A stretch of 64,000 nucleotides of DNA. Source: JAMXLO01 sp963819855 (GTDB lineage: Bacteria; Pseudomonadota; Alphaproteobacteria; Acetobacterales; Acetobacteraceae). The DNA is taken from NCBI GenBank assembly GCA_963819855.1, contig CAWFYC010000019.1, positions 27,399-91,398 of the forward strand, given 5' to 3'. Numbering within the stretch: the first letter of the stretch is position 1; the number at the start of each line of letters is the position of its first letter. Positions 8,049 through 16,374 of the stretch are shown here, in pieces. Position numbers and translations under genes: made by a program. Below the pieces are notes generated by a model that worked only from the letters and a program-made list of their open reading frames with translations, was not told the origin of the DNA and did not search any database.

Positions 8049-9230
8049 ATGCCCAATCTAGATCGCTGCCTGAACGTCTGGGACCTGCGCGCGGCGGCGC
8101 AGCGCCGGCTGCCGAAAGGCGTGTTCGAGTTCGTCGATCGCGCCACCGAGGATCACATCGCGGTCGCCAACAACCGCTCGGCATTCGAGCGCATCAAGCT
8201 GCGCCATCGCGCCCTGGTCGATGTGTCGAAGCGCAGTGTCGCCACCACGCTGTTCGGCAAGCCCGCCAGCCTGCCGCTGGCGATCGCGCCCACCGGCGCG
8301 GCCGGTCTGTGCTGGCACGAAGGCGAGCTGGAACTCGCCCGCGCGGCGGCGAAGGCGCAGATACCGCTGACGCTGTCCACCGCGTCGATGACGCCGATGG
8401 AGAAGATCGCCGCGGTCGGCGGCCGGCTGTGGTTCCAGCTCTATGTGTGGAAGCGCCGCGACCTGTCGCACCAGTTGATCGAACGCGCCCATCGCAGCGG
8501 CTTCGAGGCGCTGATCGTTACGGTGGATTCCCCGGTCTCGGCCAACCGCGAGTACAACGCCCACAACGGCTTCGGCCTGCCGTTCAATCCAACCATGCGG
8601 TTCACCGTCGACATGATGCGCCATCCCGCCTGGACCACGGGCGTACTGATGAAATACTTCACCTCCGGCCAGTTCCCGCGCCACCAGAACTATCCCGACG
8701 AATACCAGAAATCGATCCTCAGCGGCGTCGGCTCGCGCGACGCGATGCGGGCGGATTCACTGGCGTGGGAGGACATCGCGAAATTCCGCGACATCTGGCC
8801 GGGCGTGCTGATGCTGAAGGGCGTCAACCGCCCGGACGATGCGATCAAGGCACTGAGCTATGGCGTCGACGGCATCGTGGTGTCGAACCATGGCGGGCGG
8901 AACATGGACAGCGCGGCGGCCACGCTGGACGTGTTGCCGGAGATCGCCGAGGCAGTGGGCGACAAGCTGACGCTGATCCTGGATTCCGGCGTGCGCCGCG
9001 GCTCCGACATCGTGAAGGCGCTGGCGCTGGGGGCGAAGGCGGTACTCACTGGGCGCGCGACGCTCTACGGCACCGCGGTCGGCGGCGAGGCCGGCGCACT
9101 GAAGGCGATCAACATCCTGAAGAACGAGGCCGACAAGACGATGGCCTATACCGGCTGCCGCACCGTGGACGAGGTCAGCAGCGATATCTTCTGGGGCTAC
9201 CGCGAGGGCAACCGGCTGGTTGGTGCCTGA
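8049..9230 (+). CDS. FMN-dependent alpha-hydroxy acid dehydrogenase (LldD-like), copy 2
   Basis: 393 residues, clearly paralogous to the protein at 4322-5539: the N-termini (LDRCLNVWDLRAAAQRRLP), the APTGAAGLCWHEGELELA segment and the C-terminal barrel are nearly identical by eye. The catalytic His is near residue 281 in SNHGGRNMDS. It lacks five residues in the MEKIA-VGGRLWF loop. Start: ATG at 8049; GGAGGAGG lies about 12 nt upstream, and a nearby GTG is out of frame. Its position directly behind the winged-helix regulator suggests control by it. Substrate unknown; an L-2-hydroxy acid is expected from the family. Confidence 0.85.
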   Translation: MPNLDRCLNVWDLRAAAQRRLPKGVFEFVDRATEDHIAVANNRSAFERIKLRHRALVDVSKRSVATTLFGKPASLPLAIAPTGAAGLCWHEGELELARAAAKAQIPLTLSTASMTPMEKIAAVGGRLWFQLYVWKRRDLSHQLIERAHRSGFEALIVTVDSPVSANREYNAHNGFGLPFNPTMRFTVDMMRHPAWTTGVLMKYFTSGQFPRHQNYPDEYQKSILSGVGSRDAMRADSLAWEDIAKFRDIWPGVLMLKGVNRPDDAIKALSYGVDGIVVSNHGGRNMDSAAATLDVLPEIAEAVGDKLTLILDSGVRRGSDIVKALALGAKAVLTGRATLYGTAVGGEAGALKAINILKNEADKTMAYTGCRTVDEVSSDIFWGYREGNRLVGA

Positions 9231-9364
9231 ACGATCGCCAAGCCTACGCCCAGCAGCATCGCGCTGGTCGCCAGTGTCTGGATCGCGATCCCGATCGCAG
9301 CCCCCGCCAACCACGGATTGTCCGGCCGGCGCGGGTCGGTAGCTTCCTTGCCTCTGTGCATCAT
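9197..9364 (-). CDS. Possible small single-pass membrane protein
   Basis: 55 residues from the ATG at 9364 (a second ATG follows directly). Residues about 20-45 are strongly hydrophobic (AGAAIGIAIQTLATSAML and beyond), preceded by charged residues, fitting one membrane helix. AGGAG lies about 11 nt upstream. The 3' end overlaps the end of the convergent dehydrogenase by 34 bp, and the start faces hyuB divergently. No family recognised. The support is only the helix and the weak ribosome-binding site. Confidence 0.4.
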   Translation of the reverse strand: MMHRGKEATDPRRPDNPWLAGAAIGIAIQTLATSAMLLGVGLAIVQAPTSRLPSR

Positions 9365-9419
9365 CGAACTCTGTACTCCTGTCGCGTATGGTATCCGCTG
9401 CAATCAATGGAGGCAAAGC

Positions 9420-11063
9420 GTGGCTGACACCGTCGATCCGGTGACCGTCTCGGTTGTGCAGCACCGGCTGCACGCCATCGTCGAGGAGATGGGCGAGGCG
9501 ATGCTGCGCACATCCTATTCCCAGATCCTTAATTCGAGCCGCGATTTCTCCACCGCGATCTGCGACCTGGGCGGACGGCTGATCGCGCAGGCCGAGCATG
9601 TGCCGATCCATGTCGGCGCGCTGCCCTGGGCGGCGAAGGCGGTCACCGAGTTCTTCCAGGGCGACATCCATCCTGGCGACGTGTTCCTGCTGAACGATCC
9701 GTATCACGGCGGCAACCATCTCCCCGACCTCACCGCGTTCGTGCCGGTGTTCGAGGGCGATCGGCCGGTGTTCTGGTCGATCAACCGCGCGCACCAGAGC
9801 GACATCGGCGGCTCTACGCACGGCGCCTACAACGCCGGCGCCACCGAGATCTGGCAGGAGGGCATCCGCGTCACCCCGTTGCGGCTGTACGACCGTGGCG
9901 TGGTGCGGCGCGACGTGCTGGAGATGCTGGTGACCAATGTACGCCACCCGCACGACTTCCGCGGCGACCTCGCGGCGATGATCGGCTCGGCGCATGTCGG
10001 CCAGCGGCGCATGCTGGCGCTGGCCGGCGAATTCGGCTGGGAAACCGCGCACGCCGCGATCGAGGCGGTGCTGGATGGCGCGGAACGCCAGGCGCGCGCG
10101 GTGATCGCGACCTGGAAGGATGGGGTGTATCACGGCGAGGCATTTCTCGACGATGATGGCCACGGCTACACCGACATCCACATCCGCGCGACGGTCACCA
10201 AACGGGGCAGCGACCTGACCGTCGATCTGTCGGATTCGCACGAGCAGGTGGTGGGGTTCGTCAACTCCTCCTTTCCGAACATGCGCTCGGCGGTGGTGGT
10301 CGCGCTGGCGTATCTGATCGATCCGCACACGCCGAAGAACGACGGCGCGTTCCGCCCGCTGGAGGTGATTGCCAAGCCTGGCACGGTGGTGTGGGCGAAC
10401 GAGGGCGCGCCGGTGACGCTGTGCACCAACCACTGCTCGCAGGAGATTCTCGAGGCGGTCATCAAGGCACTGGCGCCCGCCTGTCCGGACCGCGCGATGG
10501 CGGGCTGGGGAAGGCGATTCCGCATCGCCATCCAGGGGCGCGATCCGCGAACGCAAAAACCGTTCATCTGGCACATGTTCCAGGCGCGCCCCGGCGGCGG
10601 CGCCTCTCCGGTGGGCGATGGCTGGCCGGCGGGCGGCGAGTGGCAGGCGGCCGGCGGCATCAAGTTCGGCAGCCTGGAGGTCACCGAGGTGCGGTTTCCG
10701 CTGTTCTTTCGCACCCATGAGTTCCGGCCCGGGTCCGGTGGCGATGGGCAGTATCGCGGCGGCCCCGGCTGCCTGCTGGAGATGGTGGCCGAGATCGACG
10801 AACCGGCGCGGGGCAACACTGCCGGCGACGGGGTGAAGTACGGCGCATGCGGCATGCTCGGCGGCAAGGACGGGCTGCCGCATCGCTATGTGCTGCATTC
10901 GGAGGGACGGCAGCAGCGGGCGCTGAAGACCAAGGAAGTGGGCATCGAGATCCGACCGGGCGATGTGTTCAAGATCGAGTCCGGCGGCGGCGGCGGATGG
11001 GGCGATCCGGCGAAACGCGACGAGGCGGCACGCAGGAGCGATGAGATCAATGGGTTCGTCTGA
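9420..11063 (+). CDS. hyuB: Hydantoinase B / oxoprolinase family protein
   Basis: 547 residues, about the family's normal length. It is the HyuB-type subunit of ATP-dependent N-methylhydantoinase/5-oxoprolinase/acetone-carboxylase-like enzymes: DPVTVSVVQHRLHAIVEEMG, MLRTSYS, RDFSTAICD, NDPYHGGNHLPDLT and GGGGGWGDP are all family hallmarks. It pairs with HyuA to cleave a cyclic amide (hydantoin or 5-oxoproline) using ATP. Start: GTG at 9420 with TGGAGG upstream; the frame extends further up but without such a site. hyuA follows after a 103-bp palindromic repeat. Confidence 0.9.
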   Translation: MADTVDPVTVSVVQHRLHAIVEEMGEAMLRTSYSQILNSSRDFSTAICDLGGRLIAQAEHVPIHVGALPWAAKAVTEFFQGDIHPGDVFLLNDPYHGGNHLPDLTAFVPVFEGDRPVFWSINRAHQSDIGGSTHGAYNAGATEIWQEGIRVTPLRLYDRGVVRRDVLEMLVTNVRHPHDFRGDLAAMIGSAHVGQRRMLALAGEFGWETAHAAIEAVLDGAERQARAVIATWKDGVYHGEAFLDDDGHGYTDIHIRATVTKRGSDLTVDLSDSHEQVVGFVNSSFPNMRSAVVVALAYLIDPHTPKNDGAFRPLEVIAKPGTVVWANEGAPVTLCTNHCSQEILEAVIKALAPACPDRAMAGWGRRFRIAIQGRDPRTQKPFIWHMFQARPGGGASPVGDGWPAGGEWQAAGGIKFGSLEVTEVRFPLFFRTHEFRPGSGGDGQYRGGPGCLLEMVAEIDEPARGNTAGDGVKYGACGMLGGKDGLPHRYVLHSEGRQQRALKTKEVGIEIRPGDVFKIESGGGGGWGDPAKRDEAARRSDEINGFV

Positions 11064-11090
11064 GATGTGCGGAGATATGGACACAGGTGG

Positions 11091-11196
11091 GATTCTCCCC
11101 CTCCCCTTGCGGGAGGGGGTTGGGGGGAGGGGGCTGGGACATCGCCGGATCGGCCCCCTCCCCCCAACCCCCTCCCGCAAGGGGAGGGGGAGAATC
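11091..11196. repeat. Long perfect inverted repeat between hyuB and hyuA
   Basis: The segment begins GATTCTCCCCCTCCCC and ends with its exact reverse complement. The arms are about 43 bp, G-rich/C-rich, around a spacer of about 20 bp. Each arm itself contains a small palindrome around CCCTTGCGGGAGGG, typical of paired REP-like units. The right arm ends 6 bp before the hyuA ATG and carries the only evident Shine-Dalgarno sequence for that gene (GGGGAG). In mRNA the hairpin would hide it. Confidence 0.85.
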
Positions 11197-11201
11197 GCGG
11201 T

Positions 11202-13238
11202 ATGCTGAAGATCGGCATCGATGTCGGCGGCACCTTCACCGATCTGGTCGCGGTGGACGAGCACGGCCAGTCCACATTGGCGAAAGTCGCCTCCACCCCG
11301 GAAGACCCGTCGGTCGGCGTGATGGCTGGCCTCGATAGACTAACCGAACTGCTGCACCTCGCTCCCGCCCAACTCCTGGCGCAGACCGAGCGCATCGTGC
11401 ACGGCACCACCGTGGCCACCAACGCCCTGCTCGAGCACAAGGGCGCCAGGGTCGGCCTGCTCACCACCGAAGGCCATCGCGATGTCATCGAGATGCGCGA
11501 GGGCCTGAAGGACGACCGCTACAACCTCCGTATGCCGCCGCCGGAACAGCTCGTGCCGCGTGCGTTACGGCTTGGTGTGACGGAACGCATGCGCGCCGAT
11601 GGCACCATCGAGACACCGCTCGACCGCACCTCGCTCGCCACCTCGATCGAGGTGCTGAAGCGCGCCGGCGTCGAGGCGGTTGCGGTGTGCTACCTGCACG
11701 CCTATCGCGATCCACGCCACGAACGCGACACCGCGGCCGCACTCGCCCAGGCGATGCCGGATGCATACATATCGCTGTCGTCGGACGTTTTCCCGCAGAT
11801 CAAGGAGTTCGACCGCGTCTCGACCACTGTGGTGAACGCCTATGTCGGGCCGGCGCTGTCGCGCTACCTGAACCGGCTGCAACGGCGACTGACCGACGCG
11901 GGCTACCAGGGTCCGATCCTGATCATCCAGTCGCATGGCGGCGTGGCGCCGATCGCCGAATCCGCGCGCCTCGCCGCCGGCGGCGTGCTGTCCGGTCCGG
12001 CCGGCGGTGTCGCCGGCAGCCGCTACGCGACACGGTTACTTGCAAGTAACAATCTGATCCCGTTCGACATGGGCGGCACCAGCACCGACATCTGCCTGAT
12101 CGTCGACGGCGAACCAGCCCTGGTGAGCGGCCGTGGCATCGGCGGCCATCGACTTGCGCTGAACAGCCTCGACATCGTCAGCCTCGGCGCCGGCGGCGGC
12201 TCGATCGGCCGCGTGGATGCCGGCGGTATCCTGCATGTCGGTCCACAGAGCGCCGGCGCGGTGCCTGGGCCTGCATGCTATGGCCGTGGCGGCTCCGATC
12301 CCACGGTGACCGATGCCAACCTGGTGCTCGGCTATCTCGATCCAACGCATTTCCTCGGCGGCAGCGCGAAGCTCGATGCGGCGGCGGCGGAGGCGGCGCT
12401 GGATCGGCTGGCAACGGCGCTGAAGGTCGAGCGCATTGCCGCCGCCGAGGGCGTGCATCGCGTGGTCAATACCAATATGGCCGAGGGCATCCGCCTGGTG
12501 TCGGTCCGTCGCGGCGTCGATCCGCGCCGTTTCGCGCTGCTGTCGTTCGGCGGCGCGGCAGGACTGCACGTGACCGATGTCGCGCGCCAACTCGATCTGA
12601 CGCGCGTCGTGGTGCCGCGTGTCGCGGCGGTACTGTCCGCCTGGGGCATGCTGGCGACCGATCTGCGCTTCGAGGTCTCGCGCACGCATATCGGCGATAC
12701 CGCACGACTGGACGGCGCCGGCATCAAGCGGTTGTTCGCCGAGATGGAGCAGGAAGGATTGGCGCGGCTGCGCGCGTCGTTCGATGGTCCGGTGCGTGTT
12801 CAGCGTACAGTGGAGATGCGCTACGGCGAGCAGATCTTCGAAATCACCGTGCCGCTGGAAGGCATCGACTGGGATGCCGATGATCCGCTGCCGCAGATCG
12901 TCGAGCGGTTCCACAACCGGCATGAGGAATTGTACACGTATGCACTGCGCGAGCAGGGCGCGGTGCTGGTAAACGCGCGTGCCGCGGTGATCGGCGTGCT
13001 GCCGGGTGTGCCGCAGGAGCCGGTGCGGACGGCACAGTCGGATGTCGCGCCGCGGGGCGAGCGGCGCGTGTGGCTGCGTGGGTGGACCGCCGTACCGGTG
13101 TTCGAGTTCGACGAATTGGCGCCGGGGCAGGCGATCGATGGGCCGGCGATCGTCGAGTCCGCGATGACAACAGTGCTGCTGCGGCCGGGCAATCGGGCGA
13201 CGGTGACGCCGCACGGGTGGCTGGATATCGCTGTGTAG
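11202..13238 (+). CDS. hyuA: Hydantoinase A / oxoprolinase family protein
   Basis: 678 residues, a normal length for HyuA. The N-terminus IGIDVGGTFTDLVAVD is the first phosphate-binding motif of the ASKHA ATPase fold, and FDMGGTSTDICLI near residue 290 is the second. GPAGGV and SLGAGGGS are further family motifs. With HyuB it should hydrolyse a hydantoin, 5-oxoproline or related lactam at the cost of ATP. Start: ATG at 11202. The upstream frame (from 11067) translates the palindromic repeat and is not credible. The ribosome-binding site lies in the repeat's right arm. It converges on the lactonase gene. Confidence 0.9.
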   Translation: MLKIGIDVGGTFTDLVAVDEHGQSTLAKVASTPEDPSVGVMAGLDRLTELLHLAPAQLLAQTERIVHGTTVATNALLEHKGARVGLLTTEGHRDVIEMREGLKDDRYNLRMPPPEQLVPRALRLGVTERMRADGTIETPLDRTSLATSIEVLKRAGVEAVAVCYLHAYRDPRHERDTAAALAQAMPDAYISLSSDVFPQIKEFDRVSTTVVNAYVGPALSRYLNRLQRRLTDAGYQGPILIIQSHGGVAPIAESARLAAGGVLSGPAGGVAGSRYATRLLASNNLIPFDMGGTSTDICLIVDGEPALVSGRGIGGHRLALNSLDIVSLGAGGGSIGRVDAGGILHVGPQSAGAVPGPACYGRGGSDPTVTDANLVLGYLDPTHFLGGSAKLDAAAAEAALDRLATALKVERIAAAEGVHRVVNTNMAEGIRLVSVRRGVDPRRFALLSFGGAAGLHVTDVARQLDLTRVVVPRVAAVLSAWGMLATDLRFEVSRTHIGDTARLDGAGIKRLFAEMEQEGLARLRASFDGPVRVQRTVEMRYGEQIFEITVPLEGIDWDADDPLPQIVERFHNRHEELYTYALREQGAVLVNARAAVIGVLPGVPQEPVRTAQSDVAPRGERRVWLRGWTAVPVFEFDELAPGQAIDGPAIVESAMTTVLLRPGNRATVTPHGWLDIAV

Positions 13239-13248
13239 GAATGCCCCC

Positions 13249-13292
13249 CACCCCGACCCTCCCCCGCTTCGCGGGAGAGGGGGTTTTGGGGT
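13249..13292. terminator. GC-rich hairpin between convergent hyuA and lactonase genes
   Basis: CACCCCGACCCTCCCCCGC pairs imperfectly with GCGGGAGAGGGGGTTTTGGGGTG around a TTC loop. It occupies almost the whole 63-bp gap between the two stops. It is also related to genome repeats of the CTCCCCCGC-type, so it may be a repeat unit that serves as a bidirectional terminator. Confidence 0.6.
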
Positions 13293-13301
13293 GCGGTGTA
13301 G

Positions 13302-14336
13302 CTACATCACGAAACTGATCGCCGATGGGCTCCCCACGTGGACCTCCTGTCCGGTAGGCGTCAGCATCCCGCTCACCGTATCTACAGCAAACGCCACGAT
13401 GTTGTCGCTTTCCTGATTCGCCACATACAGGAACGCCCCCGCCGGATCGAGCGTGAAGAATCGCGGCCGCTTGCCGCCGGTCGGTACATGGCCCGCCAGC
13501 GCCAGCCGTCCACTGTCCGCCACCGCGAATATCGCGATGCTGTCGTGGCCGCGGTTCGACACGTACAGGAACCGTCCATCCGGCGCGACGCCGATTTCGG
13601 CAGTGGTGTTCTTTCCGCTCCATCCGGACGGCAACGTGCCGACAACCTCCAATTCCTGCGTCTGCCCGTCGTCCCAGCGATACACGGTCACCGTGGAATC
13701 CAGCTCATTGTTCACGTAGAGCACCGGCAGGGCCGGATGGAAGACGCAGTGCCGAGGTGCGGCGCCCGGGCGTGCCCGCAATGCCCGGTGCAGCATCATG
13801 GCGCCGTCGTCGAAGCGGAAGATGAACGTGCGGTCGTAACCCTTGTCCGGGACGACCAGGAACCGGCCGCTCGGATCGAAAATCACCGCATGCGGATGCG
13901 TTGCACTTTGCTGCACCGGATCCGGTCCCGGTGTGCCCGGCATAAAGGACACCCGCTTGACCAGATGGAGCGAACCGTCATCTGCCAGCGGCAGCGAAGC
14001 AATGTTGCCGGTGGCATAGTTCGCCACCACGAGGAACCGACTGTCCGCACTGACCGCCGCATCCACCGGATTGCTGCCGCTGCATGTCTGCCGGTTCAGC
14101 AGCCGCAGCTCGCCGGTCGCCGCATCGACGCCGAACGCGCTGACATAGTCAAGCGCACCGTGCACCGCATACAGGACGCGGCCATCCGGCCGCAGCGTGA
14201 ACAGCGCGGGGTTCTCCTCGCCGGCCACGTGCTGCACATGCGTCCACACCGCATCGGCGCCCACGCGATACACGTGGATGCCATCGCCGCGGCCGTCACG
14301 ATCCTTCGTCGTGTAGCCGCCAACATACGCGAACAT
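13302..14336 (-). CDS. Lactonase family beta-propeller (6-phosphogluconolactonase-like)
   Basis: 344 residues, typical of the YbhE/Pgl-type seven-bladed propeller family. Repeated blade signatures are visible: FAYVGGYT at the start, then DGRVLYAVHG, SADSRFLVVANYATGN, DPSGRFLVVPDKG, HPALPVLYVNNELDSTVTVY, APDGRFLYVSNRGHDSIAIF, LDPAGAFLYVANQESDNI. No signal peptide, so probably cytoplasmic. The family includes 6-phosphogluconolactonase and carboxymuconate-cyclase-like lactonases; the true substrate is open. Its ATG overlaps the stop of a small aldolase remnant (TGATG), so translation is probably coupled to that remnant. Confidence 0.85.
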   Translation of the reverse strand: MFAYVGGYTTKDRDGRGDGIHVYRVGADAVWTHVQHVAGEENPALFTLRPDGRVLYAVHGALDYVSAFGVDAATGELRLLNRQTCSGSNPVDAAVSADSRFLVVANYATGNIASLPLADDGSLHLVKRVSFMPGTPGPDPVQQSATHPHAVIFDPSGRFLVVPDKGYDRTFIFRFDDGAMMLHRALRARPGAAPRHCVFHPALPVLYVNNELDSTVTVYRWDDGQTQELEVVGTLPSGWSGKNTTAEIGVAPDGRFLYVSNRGHDSIAIFAVADSGRLALAGHVPTGGKRPRFFTLDPAGAFLYVANQESDNIVAFAVDTVSGMLTPTGQEVHVGSPSAISFVM

Positions 14337-14476
14337 CAGCGCCTCGGTACCGGAAGGGTCTTCATTCGCTCGATATCGGCCCGTGCCATCGCGATGTTCG
14401 GCGTGCGCGCCTGGTTGACGCCCAGGCAGGACGTCAATTCATCGTCGTCGAGCTTGCGTTTCAGGCGGTTCTCCAC
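14336..14476 (-). pseudogene. HpcH/HpaI aldolase remnant with internal deletion
   Basis: A 46-residue frame from the GTG at 14476, preceded by GGGAGGA at about 8 nt. The first 30 residues (ENRLKRKL ... CLGVNQARTPNIAM) read like the N-terminus of HpcH/HpaI (2-keto-3-deoxy acid) aldolases. The next residues (ARADIERMKTLPVPRR) then reach a stop, reading like the C-terminal tail of such an enzyme. The catalytic middle (about 200 residues) is absent, so this looks like an in-frame deletion that kept both ends. The stop overlaps the lactonase start (TGATG). What remains may act only as a leader that delivers ribosomes to the lactonase. It could alternatively be an unrelated small peptide. Confidence 0.5.
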
Positions 14477-14552
14477 GGTCCGATCCTCCCTCGCTTGCGG
14501 CATATGGCGAAACTCGACATGCTTTCGTCCAATAATCAACCGGGGGCACATC

Positions 14553-16136
14553 ATGCAGCGGCGCAACTTTCTGCGGACCGGAGCGGCTGGCATCGCGGCG
14601 GCGGCACTGCCGCGCATTTCCATTGCGCAGCCGGCCGACACGCACGTGCTGCGGTTCGTTCCCCAGGCGAACCTGACGGTGCTGGACCCGATCTTCACCA
14701 CTGCGGCGGTGACCGGGAACCATGCATGGATGGTGTACGACACCCTGTTCGGCGTGAACGCGGCGCAACGGGCGAAGCCACAGATGGCCGAGGGCTACAC
14801 GGTGTCCGACGATGGCCGGACCTATCTGATCAGGCTGCGCGAGGGGTTGAAATGGCACGACGGCGAGCCGGTGCGTGCGCAGGATTGCGCGCCAAGCCTG
14901 ACCCGTTGGTCGGCGCGCGATACGTTCGGCCAGACTGTGGCGAAGGTGGTCGACGCATGGGGCGTCGCCGACGACAGGACGATCAAGATCACATTGAAGA
15001 AACCCTTTCCGCTGCTCATAGAGGCAATGGCGTCGCCGACGGGCAACTGCTTCATGATGCCCGAGCGGCTGGCGAAGACCGATCCGTTCAAGGCGATCAC
15101 CGAGGCGGTCGGCTCCGGTCCATTCCGTTTTCTCAAGGACGAGTTCGTCGCCGGCAGCAGCGCGGCCTGGCAAAAATTCGACGGCTACGTGCCGCGGCAG
15201 GAGCCAGCGGAGTGGTCCTCAGGCGGCAAGGTCGCCAACTTCCAGCGCATCGAGTGGAAGATCATCCCTGATTCGGCCACCGCATCGGCCGCGCTGCAGG
15301 CTGGCGAAGTCGATTGGTATGAACAGGCACAGGCCGACCTCGTGCCGCTGCTGAAGCGCAACAGTGATATCGTCATCGCGCCGTCGAACCCGCAGGGCTA
15401 CATCGGGGGCATGCGGTTCAACCATCTGAACCCGCCGTTCAACGATGTTCGCCTGCGTCGCGCCGTGCTGGCCGCGGTGAACCAGGAAGACTACATGCGC
15501 GCGATCATGGGAGACGACCACTCGGCCTGGCAGATCTGCCGGTCGCAGTACCCGTGCGGTACCATCTATGGCACCGAGGTCGACCTGCCGGTGCAGAAAG
15601 GCGATCTGGAAGCCGCGAAGAAGATGATCCAGGAGGCCGGCTACGGCGGACAAAAGGCGGTGATCATCAACCCGACGGACTTTCCCACCATCGGACCGCT
15701 CGGCGACATCACCTACGACATGTTCAAGAAGATCGGCATCAACGCGGAATTGCAGGCGACCGATTGGGGCTCGGTAGTGCAGCGCCGCGCGACCAAGGAG
15801 CCGGTGGAGAAGGGCGGCTGGTCGGTGTTCCACACCTGGTTCAGCGGCGGTTTTATTCTCAATCCGGTGGTCACCGCGCCGTTCCGTGGCCAGGGTGCCA
15901 CGGCGTGGTTCGGTTGGTACGACAATCCGAAAATCGAGCAGCTGACGCAGGAATGGCTGGACGCGGAGGACAACGATGGTCGCAAGAAGATCGCCGCGGC
16001 GATTCAGCTCGAAAATTATGCGCAGGTGCCGTCAATCACGCTGGGGCAGTTCCAGATTCCCACTGCATACCGCAAGAGCCTGGCGGGAAAGCTGGAGTAC
16101 ACCGGGCCGCTGTTCTGGAACGTGAAGCGGGTGTGA
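14553..16136 (+). CDS. Peptide/nickel-type ABC substrate-binding protein (family 5), Tat-exported
   Basis: 527 residues. The N-terminus has a twin-arginine motif (RRNFLRT, residues 3-9), a hydrophobic stretch and a cleavage site near IAQPAD. The mature protein is a family 5 (DppA/OppA-like) binding protein: TVLDPIFTTAAVTGN, GLKWHDGEPV, GSGPFRFLKDE, FNHLNPPFNDVRLRRAVLAAVNQ. Start: ATG at 14553; the longer frame upstream runs antisense through the lactonase. No permease or ATPase adjoins it. It belongs to the same subfamily as the tandem pair at 59590 and 61198 (shared DLATLDPVWTT-like motif). Confidence 0.85.
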   Translation: MQRRNFLRTGAAGIAAAALPRISIAQPADTHVLRFVPQANLTVLDPIFTTAAVTGNHAWMVYDTLFGVNAAQRAKPQMAEGYTVSDDGRTYLIRLREGLKWHDGEPVRAQDCAPSLTRWSARDTFGQTVAKVVDAWGVADDRTIKITLKKPFPLLIEAMASPTGNCFMMPERLAKTDPFKAITEAVGSGPFRFLKDEFVAGSSAAWQKFDGYVPRQEPAEWSSGGKVANFQRIEWKIIPDSATASAALQAGEVDWYEQAQADLVPLLKRNSDIVIAPSNPQGYIGGMRFNHLNPPFNDVRLRRAVLAAVNQEDYMRAIMGDDHSAWQICRSQYPCGTIYGTEVDLPVQKGDLEAAKKMIQEAGYGGQKAVIINPTDFPTIGPLGDITYDMFKKIGINAELQATDWGSVVQRRATKEPVEKGGWSVFHTWFSGGFILNPVVTAPFRGQGATAWFGWYDNPKIEQLTQEWLDAEDNDGRKKIAAAIQLENYAQVPSITLGQFQIPTAYRKSLAGKLEYTGPLFWNVKRV

Positions 16137-16150
16137 CCGAACGATCCCCA

Positions 16151-16261
16151 CTGTCATTCCCGTGCAAAGCCTGCCCTCGCGAAAGCGGGGGCGGAAACCC
16201 AGGGCAAATTCTGTGCGGTTGCCTGGGTCCCCGCGTTCGCGGGGATGACAACGAATGACAG
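16151..16261. repeat. Paired palindromic intergenic repeat
   Basis: The segment starts CTGTCATT and ends AATGACAG. Within it are two head-to-head units, each with a GTCAT(T/C)CCCG...CGGGG...CCCAGG core; the second contains the perfect stem CCCCGCG-TTC-GCGGGG. A related pair lies at 52600-52674. It fills the gap between two solute-binding protein genes. Confidence 0.75.
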
Positions 16262-16374
16262 CTACGATCTGCGGCGGCGGTTCGTTGCTGATGAACATCG
16301 GATTACCTCCTTGATCATGGCATCACAATCTGATTCAGACTACGACCTTAGCATCAATCCCTGAGGAAGCTGCG

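Noticed and set aside
11067..11201. N-terminal extension of hyuA to 11067
   Set aside because: It translates the palindromic repeat into Pro/Gly-rich sequence; the family N-terminus begins at 11202.
8757..11264. 835-residue minus-strand open frame across two genes
   Set aside because: It runs antisense to a dehydrogenase and hyuB with clear family motifs; Arg/His/Ala-rich composition is typical of high-GC shadow frames.
13338..14552. Extra 405 residues at the N-terminus of the binding protein at 14553
   Set aside because: The extension runs antisense through the lactonase and lacks a start signal; the twin-arginine leader begins at 14553.
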